DNA of 7,343 nt from an uncultured Flavobacteriales bacterium (GTDB lineage: Bacteria; Bacteroidota; Bacteroidia; Flavobacteriales_D; Sanyastnellaceae): positions 1-7,343 of the forward strand of contig CALKYI010000271.1 in assembly GCA_938003665.1 (NCBI GenBank). The letters are read 5' to 3'. Positions within the stretch are counted from its first letter, which is position 1. Each line of letters begins with the position of its first letter. A program made the translations under genes and the position numbers. The notes under the pieces were generated by a model. That model ran no database searches. It was not told where the DNA came from and was given only the letters and a program-made list of their open reading frames with translations. Shown piece after piece: positions 1-6,659 of this stretch.

Positions 1-1067
1 TGTTTTCTGGGATGGAGGGGTATACGTTTCTCCCGGATGGCACACCGGTGCCAATTTGGGGATATGGCTGGGTTGCCGATGGATTCATTACGCTTCCTGC
101 ACCACTGCTCACCTACACAGAGGGCGAATCGGTGCAGTTGAATTTCACAAACCCAAGTCCTGAGAGCCACACGATCCACCTGCACGGGCTAGATGTCGAC
201 CAAGCAAATGACGGCGTCCCCGGAACAAGCTTTTTGGTGACGACAGGGGACGATGCCACGTATTCCTTCGACGCCGACTACCCCGGCACATTCCTCTACC
301 ACTGCCATGTTACCACGACCTTGCACCTAACGATGGGCATGTACGGCATGGTCTTGGTCACCCGTCCGGACTTCACCTTGTTCGAAGGCGGACCTGCCTA
401 CGCTGAGGATGTTCCCTTGCTCTTCAGCGACCTTGAAATCGCCACCAACTTAGATCCGGTGGGCTCCTACCCTTTCCACGACATCCGTCCAGACGTGTTC
501 ATGATCAACGGTGAGTCGGGTAGCCAGCTCGAAGCCCCTGAGCGCATCGTGCATTTTGAACCGGGCCAGCCGCTCGCACTTCGATTGGGATCCATGGCCT
601 ATAGCCGCGTGGTGTGCCAATTCCCGCCGGAATTGAATGCTAGTTGTTACATGAGCGACGGACGTCCTCTGCCAACCCCTTTTGAACCAGATGCATTGGA
701 AATTTATCCCGGAGAACGCTTCACTGTTTTGATCGATCCGGAGCCCGGTTGGGACGGAATGCTCCCCTGTGAATTTTGGAGCATGGTTGATGAAACCCTC
801 GAATCCGTGGAGAACATCCACATCCGGGATGCGGCACTGAAGGTTGAGGAACCTCATTCGATTGGCGCAACGGGCTACCCGAATCCAACGCGAGAGCACA
901 TAACGTGGGATGATGCTCGGCAAATAGAGGTATGGAATGCACACGGCGCACCCGTCGCGGACCTTCGCTTCGAACGGGGCGTCCTGGATGTAGCCGGCTG
1001 GCCTGTAGGTACCTACGTCGCCCGCATTGACGGTGGCCACAGTGTGCGGTTCGTCGTCATCGAATGA
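1..1067 (+). CDS. Secreted cupredoxin / multicopper-oxidase-like protein with T9SS type A sorting domain (5' truncated)
   Basis: The frame is open to the window edge: bases 3-11 encode F-S-G before the first ATG at 12, and no signal peptide follows that ATG, so the true start lies upstream. Numbering from the Met at 12, residues 1-118 form a cupredoxin domain with H53-T-I-H56-L-H58-G and H97-C98-H99 followed by H105 and M108/M110. By analogy with the multicopper oxidase and nitrite reductase families, H53, C98, H105 and M110 would bind a type 1 (blue) copper, and H56, H58, H97 and H99 half of a type 2/3 copper cluster. Residues about 131-275 look like a second cupredoxin fold (PGERF at 233-237) but have no HxH or HCH motif. 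Residues about 284-351 are a T9SS type A tail (YPNP at 289-292, GTY at 333-335). The likely role is a surface or secreted copper oxidase or copper-binding protein; the substrate is unknown. The stop overlaps the convergent gene's end. Confidence 0.85.
   Translation, partial: FSGMEGYTFLPDGTPVPIWGYGWVADGFITLPAPLLTYTEGESVQLNFTNPSPESHTIHLHGLDVDQANDGVPGTSFLVTTGDDATYSFDADYPGTFLYHCHVTTTLHLTMGMYGMVLVTRPDFTLFEGGPAYAEDVPLLFSDLEIATNLDPVGSYPFHDIRPDVFMINGESGSQLEAPERIVHFEPGQPLALRLGSMAYSRVVCQFPPELNASCYMSDGRPLPTPFEPDALEIYPGERFTVLIDPEPGWDGMLPCEFWSMVDETLESVENIHIRDAALKVEEPHSIGATGYPNPTREHITWDDARQIEVWNAHGAPVADLRFERGVLDVAGWPVGTYVARIDGGHSVRFVVIE
861..1064 (+). other. T9SS type A C-terminal sorting domain of the cupredoxin protein
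   Basis: The last about 68 residues (284-351 counted from the ATG at 12) follow the Por_Secre_tail pattern: a YPNP motif, a short hydrophobic strand, I-E-V-W-N-A-H-G resembling the usual IxVxDxxGK strand, an LDVAGWPVGTY segment resembling the usual LDVSxLPxGxY, and a final V-R-F-V-V-I-E strand. In known T9SS substrates this domain directs translocation across the outer membrane and is then cleaved off. The match is by motif and order of elements, not by a profile search. Confidence 0.8.
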
Positions 1068-4000
1068 GGGTAACGTGGCCGCGCCACTCCCGCTGAGCAG
1101 GACGTTGAGCCCGGGATTCCACGCGCAAGACCCACGTGTACGCATCGTTCATCCCGAAATGGTCACTTTCTTGTGTCGCCTGGCCAATCCAGTATTCTTG
1201 CGGATCATGGGATTCCCAAATGAGCTGACCGTAGCGATTGAATACCCGCATCCAGTAGCTGTCCACCAATTCTGGGGCTGAAATTTCAGGACGCCACCCG
1301 TCGTTGACACCATCCGAATAGCCATTCGTAGGCGGGGTAAATGCGTTGGGGATGAACACCTGAAGGTTTTCTTCTACTTCGACCTCCAAGGTCGCCTCGC
1401 CTGCACAACCAAACGCATTGACCACCATCACATTCACCGCGTACTTTCCCGGTTGGTCGTAGGTGTGCGCGCCATCCCAAATGGTCGAAAGCGTTCCGTC
1501 GCCAAAGTCCCACAAGGCCTCGCCTACATCGGAGAGGTTTTCAAACGACCATGTGCTGTTGAGGGGATCCGGGTTTTCAAACGTTACCGCGTAGGGATTC
1601 GCCTCAAAGTCCACAAGGGGCGTTGGATATACGGTAATGCTGTCGGCAAGCTCGACGGTGTTTTCGCACCCGCGATCGTCCACAACGTGCAGCATCAGCT
1701 GGTACGCACCCGGCTGGTTCAAGACCAGAACAGAATCAAGCGCAGAAAGCACTGATGTGTTTCCCTCATGCAGCAAGCTCAACGTAGGCTCGGCTTCACC
1801 AGGAGCCACATTCAATAGCACCTCCAACGGTCCACACCCCATCATGGGTTCTGCGCTCAAAGCGGCCGAAGGCAGCGGGAGGACTTCGATGGAGTCCACC
1901 GCAACCTGGGTGCACCCCCATCCATTGGACAAGACCGCCTCAACCGATTGCCAGCCGAGGCTCAGCAACGAAACCGAAGCCGTATCGCCCGTAGCGACTG
2001 GTTGACCGTTTATGTTCCAAAACACCTCGTCTCCAGCGTTCGTTTCTGCCAACGCTTGAACCACTGAAGGGAATCCGCATACGACGGCCTCTTCCAGTTC
2101 AATCTCAGCATTGGGCTGAGGCCAAACCTGAATTTCTTTACTCGCGAAGCCGGCGCACCCATTGGCATCCACGAGGCTCACCCCGACAATCGATGTGCTG
2201 AGCGTATCCGTGGTATCAAAGGTCAATTCCAACGTTGCATCTGAACCCGTTTCCTCACCATTTACCAACCAATTCCACTCCGATGAACCGGTGATTTCCT
2301 CCTCTGATAAGGCCACGTGCAACGGGCTGCATCCTGCATCTGCATCGGAAACCACGTCAAATTCCGGCGCGGGGTGAACGGTTACCTGCCAGGTAGCGTT
2401 CGCACCACATCCGGATTCCGCATCGTAGGCGAAGACTTCAAATTCCTCCGTCCCTGCGGCAGCAGCAGCAAAGAGCAGGGAATCAGTGGATACCGCTTGA
2501 TCTGCCCAGTACCATTCTACGGAGTCCGCGCCGATCACATCGACCGTCAACAACACCTCCGAATCGGCACATGCGGCATCGGCCGTTTCGGCAAAGCTCA
2601 ACTCAGGAGCAGCCACGATCTCTAGGAGCAACGTATCGCTGGTGGCGCAGGTGCCCATTCCAGCTCCTACCGCCAAACTGTGAACACCCAGGTCCAACGC
2701 TTGGACATCAATCAGTCCCAAGGATGCATCCAATACGGCTGCTGACGGTCCACCCACGGCTGACCATGTCACCGGCACAGAACCGTTAGCTGGCGAAAGC
2801 TCAAGCGTGCCATTGGATGCACAGGCTGCCGTATCGGAGCCTGCTTGCACATAGTAGGGTAGCTCTACGAACAATGCGATGGTATCTCGGGCTGCACACC
2901 CTGTCGATGGAGTGAACTCGTAAAGCACGCTGTAGGTTCCAGGAGTCAACGTTTCCGGATGAAGAACACCTAGTGAATCAATCGAAGTAGCTGCAAAAGC
3001 CAATCCGGTGATGGCAGTCATTCCCTGCTCCGTACCTGCAGCATGTTGCGAGAGATCCACAGGAATGGCTTGGTTGCAAACCGTCACGGATGTCGAAGCG
3101 TTGATGGTGGATGCCGGAAGCACCTCCACACTCCAATCCAAGCCGGCATGGCACCCCCAATTGTCCGTGGCACTTACTTCGATGGCGTGCGAGCCTGCAG
3201 TCGGCCAGAAGACACTCAGCGCAGTGCTATCTCCGGCAACGGGGGCAGCATCAATCGTCCATGCCATGGCCACCGGCAAAGCCGCTGTCGTCACATCCAC
3301 CTCCAGCATCAACACTGAATCAGCACACACCTCATCAGCCGAAATCGCGGAGAGTTCAGGTTTGGCGTGAACCTCCAATTCCAAGTCTGAAGCCGAAGTG
3401 CATACTTCTCCGGTGTGGGTAAAGGAATACGCATACGTTCCAGAGATCAATAGACTCAAGTCGGCTGCATCTGGATTCTCGGTGCTCAAGGCGGGCCCTT
3501 CCCAGAAGCCGACCAGCTCAGCTGGCGTTGGGAGTAATGCCAAGCCTTGGTCTTGACACGCGTGCAGTTTGGGGCCTAAATCAAATTGAACGGGTGCAAC
3601 CACTTCGGTCGGCAATTCCGCTTCATTGGCGCAGCCCGTATCATCGATGACTGCGTAGGTCAACATGTGCGTTCCTTCTGCTGCAGCCGACGCATTGAAC
3701 AATCCCGATTCAACGCCAGTACCGGCCCAAATCCCATTGTCCGGCATAGCCGCAGGCAATTCCACTGTGCCTTCATTGGCGCACACCGCCCATTCCGATG
3801 GCAAGGAAATTTCAGGAAGTGCCTGAACTTCCCATTGCAAGGTTGCCGATGATTCACATCCCAGCGAATCGGTGACGGCGATGGATGTTGCGACCGATCC
3901 GGGAACCAGCAAAGGTCCTGTACTCGCTTCCCAAGGAGCATCGCCTGCAGCAACCGCGGGTGCTTCCCACACAAACGTGTACAATGTCAAATCTGTTGCT

Positions 4001-6513
4001 CCTGCGATGGCGACCTCCCCAAATGCCGTATCACCAGCGCAAACGACGGCATTATTCAGCACCGTCAGCGCAGGCAATGCAGTAACCTCGATATCCGTAC
4101 TATCACTCACGGCGCAGGAGGCTGTACCCACCGTGTACACCAAAACGTGCGTTCCAACCCCCGTCGCGGCGGGGTCGAACATGGTTTGACCTGCATTGAG
4201 TTGGACGGTTCCTTCCCATGTGCCACCAGCCGGTTCAAATCCCGCCAATTCGATGGGAGCAGCGTTTGCACATACCGATACCGATGGCCCGGCAGAAACG
4301 ACCGGTGGCGCAGACACACTCATCATGACTGTATCGGCATTCACACAGCCCATAGCGCCCGTCACGGTATACACCAAATCGAACTCGCCTTCCCCCACTT
4401 CAGCAGGATTGAAGGTGCTGGCTATTTCGTTGACACCTGGCCCGCTCCAGCTGCCCATGCCCCCTTCCGTCGTGGGAAGCGAAACAACATAGTCTTGGTT
4501 GCAAGTGGCATCCAACGCCGGTGCTGTGGCATCGGGAAGGGCAATCGGGGTGACAAAGGCAACGGCATCGTCCTGGCATCCCGCATCATCGGTCACCATC
4601 AATTCAACGGCGATCATCGACACACTCGTATCGGCCATGACGAAAGGTGCACCTGAAGTTTCAAAATTGACCTCACTGGACCAGTCAAACTGGTATGCAC
4701 TGGTTGCTTCAAGGGTTCCCCCTCCTGCAAATGCCTCCAGCCAGACCGTGTCGCCATCGCATGCGAGGCTGCCTTCAGTCGAGAGGAAAACAGTCGGGTT
4801 TTCAAGAACTTCCCAGACCATCGTATCCGTTGTGGCGCACGAGCCTTCACCCAGATGGTAAACCAAGTTATGTTGGCCGGGGAGCAATTCTGCCAGATCA
4901 AGCACACCCGTGTTGGCATCGGTGATGCCTGGTCCAGACCAGGCCCCGCCTTCCTGCGCGGAACTCAAAACCGCTAACTCGGTGCTCTCGCACAAAACGG
5001 TATCCATGCCCGCTGTAGCCTGAACAGGTGCTTCCACTTGAAGCGTCAATGAATAAGCGGAAATACATCCATAAGCATCTTCATACGTGTACACCACCTC
5101 ATGCGTGCCCTGCCCAAAAGAACCCGGAACCCACGCGTTCAGCGTTGTCCCATCCGAGGTGGTCCACCACCCGCCTGCAGGCGAAGAAGTGGGGAACTCC
5201 TCTGCAATCAATTGATCACAACCTGCCCAAGTAGCCGGCGTCTCAACGATTGGAAGCGGAACTACCTCAATGACGTGGGCCACGGTGTCAGCACATCCGT
5301 AGTCGGGAAGCCAAACGGGATACGGATCGAACACCAACGCCGCTTCCACCGTGTGGAAACCGGCATTCGGTTCGCCTTCCCAAACAAATCCAGTAGAGGT
5401 CGTGGTAGAATTTGTTGGTGTCCAGGCCTTATCTGCAGGAATGCCGTTTACTATCCACTCTACGGAAGTATCCCAACCGTATGAGGTGATGTTCGCTTGC
5501 AATTCAACCGCCTCACCGGAGCAAGCCACATCTTCTGCAGCAATGGAAACCGAAGGCACGAAAAATCCATAGGCATTGAATCCTGCACTTGAAGCACATT
5601 GCTTAGTCCCATGGTCAACCGTCGTATAAACTGAACCTAAGACCTGAGAACCGACCGTGTAGCGCGCCGAAACATCACCGGGTTGGCCGCCCTCGAGCAA
5701 TTCCGAATTGGAACTCCACGTGAATTCACCGTCGCCTTCGGCCACAAAGTCCACATAGGAACCCAAGCAATACCAAGAATGCGAGGAACTGACCGTCAAT
5801 GCGGGTGTTGGATAAACCGTTACCTGCACGGTATCGGCGTTGGTACCGCATGCATTGGATGCCCACGCCACCACTTCATTGGCACCCGAGGTTTCAAAAG
5901 CCTGTACAAGGGGCGCGGGAAAAGCCAGGGTGTCCCAAGCGGCATTTGCTCCCCACGCAAAAGCAGTCAACGCCGTGTTTCCTGGATTGACCAAGACTTG
6001 CACCGTGCCTTCCTCGCCCGCGCACAATTCCGGTACCTCGGTGACCATCACTTCTGGAGGACCCGCCACGGCAACCATGGTCGCGCTGGACGTACCGTTG
6101 CAACCATCGCCTGAAGGGTCGACTGCTGTCAACTCAATTTGGTAAACGCCCGACTCGAGAAATTCAATGGATGGGAATTCAGATGTTTCTGAAGACCCTT
6201 CGGACCAAGCGTACGTTCCTCCTGTGACCTCCCAGGTAAAAGTGTACCCAGCAGTTTCAGAAGGCTCGATGGTGTGCGACAACGACGTCGCAAACGGCGC
6301 GCACCCTGCCTCATCGGCAAGCGTAATGCCAAAGCCAGCGCTCAACGGATGGCAATCGCACGGCTCGGGGCAATCTTGTGCCATCGCCGCTCCCACGCAC
6401 AACAAAGCCAAGCAGCAAAGTGCTAGGTACCGAAGTCCGCTTGTCGACGCGGCAGAAGTTTTTCGTCCATTCATACGCATAAGCATACGTGGATGGGATG
6501 AAAAACGTTTCAT
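1057..6513 (-). CDS. Giant multi-domain Ig/PKD-repeat cell-surface protein with gliding-motility-associated (CHU_C, T9SS type B) C-terminus
   Basis: This 1,818-residue protein is probably a surface-anchored or secreted adhesin-like protein. It opens with a Sec signal peptide (hydrophobic core about 28-43, likely cleavage AMA|QD after residue 45). A short Cys-rich stretch follows (C48, C52, C54), then about 19 Ig-like/PKD-like modules (residues 58-1631) with two cysteines each, a PKD domain with WDFGDG at 1668-1673, and a type B sorting domain (FIPNAFTP 1720-1727, DGVND 1734-1738, FNRYGQLIW 1758-1766, GHVTLIR 1812-1818). The architecture resembles SprB-like and other large Bacteroidota surface proteins; adhesion or gliding is inferred from that resemblance only. 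No catalytic domain is visible. The ATG at 6513 gives an unusually long n-region; in-frame ATGs at residues 10, 12 and 14 exist, and residue 14 (base 6474) gives a more typical signal peptide. No Shine-Dalgarno supports any of them. The last 11 bp overlap the convergent cupredoxin gene. Confidence 0.93.
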   Translation of the reverse strand: MKRFSSHPRMLMRMNGRKTSAASTSGLRYLALCCLALLCVGAAMAQDCPEPCDCHPLSAGFGITLADEAGCAPFATSLSHTIEPSETAGYTFTWEVTGGTYAWSEGSSETSEFPSIEFLESGVYQIELTAVDPSGDGCNGTSSATMVAVAGPPEVMVTEVPELCAGEEGTVQVLVNPGNTALTAFAWGANAAWDTLAFPAPLVQAFETSGANEVVAWASNACGTNADTVQVTVYPTPALTVSSSHSWYCLGSYVDFVAEGDGEFTWSSNSELLEGGQPGDVSARYTVGSQVLGSVYTTVDHGTKQCASSAGFNAYGFFVPSVSIAAEDVACSGEAVELQANITSYGWDTSVEWIVNGIPADKAWTPTNSTTTSTGFVWEGEPNAGFHTVEAALVFDPYPVWLPDYGCADTVAHVIEVVPLPIVETPATWAGCDQLIAEEFPTSSPAGGWWTTSDGTTLNAWVPGSFGQGTHEVVYTYEDAYGCISAYSLTLQVEAPVQATAGMDTVLCESTELAVLSSAQEGGAWSGPGITDANTGVLDLAELLPGQHNLVYHLGEGSCATTDTMVWEVLENPTVFLSTEGSLACDGDTVWLEAFAGGGTLEATSAYQFDWSSEVNFETSGAPFVMADTSVSMIAVELMVTDDAGCQDDAVAFVTPIALPDATAPALDATCNQDYVVSLPTTEGGMGSWSGPGVNEIASTFNPAEVGEGEFDLVYTVTGAMGCVNADTVMMSVSAPPVVSAGPSVSVCANAAPIELAGFEPAGGTWEGTVQLNAGQTMFDPAATGVGTHVLVYTVGTASCAVSDSTDIEVTALPALTVLNNAVVCAGDTAFGEVAIAGATDLTLYTFVWEAPAVAAGDAPWEASTGPLLVPGSVATSIAVTDSLGCESSATLQWEVQALPEISLPSEWAVCANEGTVELPAAMPDNGIWAGTGVESGLFNASAAAEGTHMLTYAVIDDTGCANEAELPTEVVAPVQFDLGPKLHACQDQGLALLPTPAELVGFWEGPALSTENPDAADLSLLISGTYAYSFTHTGEVCTSASDLELEVHAKPELSAISADEVCADSVLMLEVDVTTAALPVAMAWTIDAAPVAGDSTALSVFWPTAGSHAIEVSATDNWGCHAGLDWSVEVLPASTINASTSVTVCNQAIPVDLSQHAAGTEQGMTAITGLAFAATSIDSLGVLHPETLTPGTYSVLYEFTPSTGCAARDTIALFVELPYYVQAGSDTAACASNGTLELSPANGSVPVTWSAVGGPSAAVLDASLGLIDVQALDLGVHSLAVGAGMGTCATSDTLLLEIVAAPELSFAETADAACADSEVLLTVDVIGADSVEWYWADQAVSTDSLLFAAAAAGTEEFEVFAYDAESGCGANATWQVTVHPAPEFDVVSDADAGCSPLHVALSEEEITGSSEWNWLVNGEETGSDATLELTFDTTDTLSTSIVGVSLVDANGCAGFASKEIQVWPQPNAEIELEEAVVCGFPSVVQALAETNAGDEVFWNINGQPVATGDTASVSLLSLGWQSVEAVLSNGWGCTQVAVDSIEVLPLPSAALSAEPMMGCGPLEVLLNVAPGEAEPTLSLLHEGNTSVLSALDSVLVLNQPGAYQLMLHVVDDRGCENTVELADSITVYPTPLVDFEANPYAVTFENPDPLNSTWSFENLSDVGEALWDFGDGTLSTIWDGAHTYDQPGKYAVNVMVVNAFGCAGEATLEVEVEENLQVFIPNAFTPPTNGYSDGVNDGWRPEISAPELVDSYWMRVFNRYGQLIWESHDPQEYWIGQATQESDHFGMNDAYTWVLRVESRAQRPAQREWRGHVTLIR
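1060..1362 (-). other. Gliding-motility-associated C-terminal domain (CHU_C, T9SS type B sorting signal)
   Basis: Residues 1718-1818 match the family's ordered motifs: F-I-P-N-A-F-T-P, then D-G-V-N-D, then M-R-V-F-N-R-Y-G-Q-L-I-W, an aromatic W-I-G, Y-T-W-V-L-R, and a terminal G-H-V-T-L-I-R. The usual FTPNGDG(V/I)ND is expanded here by four residues (FTPPTNGYSDGVND). In characterised T9SS substrates such type B domains mediate export and are not always handled by the same partners as type A tails. The domain holds nine Arg and no Lys from residue 1741 on, in sharp contrast to the rest of the protein. Confidence 0.92.
1369..1620 (-). other. PKD domain preceding the sorting tail
   Basis: Residues 1632-1715 begin V-D-F-E-A-N-P and contain the hallmark W-D-F-G-D-G (1668-1673), H-T-Y (1683-1685) and P-G-K-Y (1688-1691). 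They end V-N-A-F-G-C followed by a last E-V-E-V-E strand. This is a canonical PKD fold. Unlike the upstream modules it has only one cysteine (C1703), so it lacks the presumed disulfide. A PKD domain directly before a CHU_C tail is a common arrangement in Bacteroidota surface proteins. Confidence 0.88.
1621..6342 (-). repeat. Array of about 19 diverged Ig-like / PKD-like modules, two cysteines per module
   Basis: Residues 58-1631 divide into tandem modules of about 75-100 residues. Each has one Cys near its start and one in a G-C or S-C motif before its last strand, and typically ends in V-x-x-x-P. The Cys pairs are 71/138, 164/222, 249/306, 331/407, 432/483, 508/559, 585/646, 671/723, 748/800, 825/886, 911/961, 986/1038, 1063/1121, 1146/1206, 1231/1289, 1315/1369, 1395/1453, 1479/1534 and 1560/1616, covering every Cys in this span. 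Intradomain disulfides as in Ig folds are an inference. Two module styles are visible: one with G-x-W-x-G and G-x-H-x-x-x-Y before the second Cys, the other more PKD-like with W-x-x-N-G and x-D-x-x-G-C. The modules are diverged, with no long identical copies seen by eye; module borders are approximate. Confidence 0.85.
2368..5250 (-). repeat. Fourfold three-module super-repeat (A1-A2-B) inside the Ig-like array
   Basis: Within residues 422-1382 the modules recur in the order A1, A2, B, four times. The units are residues 422-658 (bases 4540-5250), 659-899 (3817-4539), 900-1133 (3115-3816) and 1134-1382 (2368-3114), each 234-249 residues. A1 modules carry G-x-H/Y/F-x-x-x-Y and end with a G-C. 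A2 modules often start with A-G-x-x-x-x-x-C, and their second Cys lies in GSCATTD, ASCAVSD, EVCTSASD or GTCATSD. B modules end in AGC, LGC, WGC or SGC after a PKD-like strand. Intramodule Cys spacings are 51/51/61, 52/52/61, 50/52/58 and 60/58/54, so the first three units share a rhythm and the fourth has drifted. This suggests growth by duplication of a three-module block. The reading is by eye, without alignment. Confidence 0.6.
6379..6513 (-). other. Sec signal peptide of the giant surface protein
   Basis: Residues 1-45 comprise a basic n-region (several K/R up to R28), a hydrophobic core YLALCCLALLCVG and a small-residue A-M-A cleavage site before Q46-D47. There is no convincing lipobox: the residue before each core cysteine is not Gly, Ala or Ser in the right context. 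Signal peptidase I processing is therefore more likely than lipidation, as expected for a T9SS cargo. If translation starts at Met14 the n-region shortens to a usual length (M-N-G-R-K...). Confidence 0.85.
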
Positions 6514-6538
6514 CTGATGCTAACAATCGGTTAATCAG
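6514..6538. promoter_or_regulatory. Imperfect inverted repeat abutting the giant gene's start codon
   Basis: The plus strand reads CTGAT-GC-TAAC, a five-base loop AATCG, then GTTA-ATCAG. Nine base pairs form if the GC at 6519-6520 is bulged. The repeat touches the upstream edge of the ATG at 6513. In the minus-strand transcript it would be a hairpin covering the ribosome-entry region; as DNA it could be an operator. Chance occurrence is quite possible for nine interrupted pairs. Confidence 0.35.
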
Positions 6539-6636
6539 GGTTTTAGTGAGTTGATGTGCCGTTCATACCCCTGTGCAAGCAACTGCTACCGAATGATGGC
6601 TCATCTGGGATTTGTGTTGAGGATAAACTTTCGCAA

Positions 6637-6650
6637 GTCGATGCATTGAC
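6637..6650. promoter_or_regulatory. Near-palindrome upstream of amt, possible operator
   Basis: GTCGATGCATTGAC is a 14-base palindrome with one non-complementary pair (G opposite T), centred on ATGCAT and ending 54 bp before the amt start codon. It directly abuts the candidate TACTTTTC element. Position and symmetry suggest a binding site for a dimeric regulator; no regulator can be named from the sequence. Confidence 0.3.
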
Positions 6651-6651
6651 G

Positions 6652-6659
6652 TACTTTTC
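6652..6659 (+). promoter_or_regulatory. Weak candidate -7 element for amt
   Basis: TACTTTTC matches seven of the eight positions of the Bacteroidota -7 consensus TAnnTTTG, counting the two free positions; only the final G is missing. A poor upstream partner, TTTC at 6629-6632, lies 19 bases before it. The distance to the amt ATG at 6705 allows a leader of roughly 40 bases. One mismatch in a short, degenerate motif makes this tentative. Confidence 0.25.

Noticed and set aside
1075..1087. Hairpin GTGGC-CGC-GCCAC just after the cupredoxin stop, as a possible terminator
   Set aside because: The stem is only five pairs, no T-tract follows on either strand, and the bases encode conserved residues of the CHU_C tail. 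This is not enough for an intrinsic terminator.
450..1145. 231-codon open frame on the minus strand across the cupredoxin gene
   Set aside because: It is antisense to a well-supported gene with family motifs, and its translation shows no recognisable domain, signal peptide or module; it also overlaps the start region of the convergent gene's tail. It is best explained as a shadow frame in GC-rich DNA.
4147..4656. 169-codon open frame on the plus strand within the giant gene
   Set aside because: It is antisense to the repeat array; the translation is rich in R, H and G with no recognisable motif, typical of a complementary-strand shadow. The many other plus-strand frames between 1400 and 6500 were rejected for the same reason.
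1621..6342. DNA-level tandem repeats or a recombination hotspot in the module array
   Set aside because: The modules share motif positions but not long identical stretches by eye, so they are old, diverged duplications; I see no recent direct repeats that would support ongoing recombination.
6379..6513. Lipoprotein signal (lipobox) in the giant protein, because of the cysteines in the hydrophobic core
   Set aside because: C33, C34 and C39 are not preceded by the expected small residues of a lipobox, while AMA before Q46 is a good signal peptidase I site and the protein has a T9SS tail.
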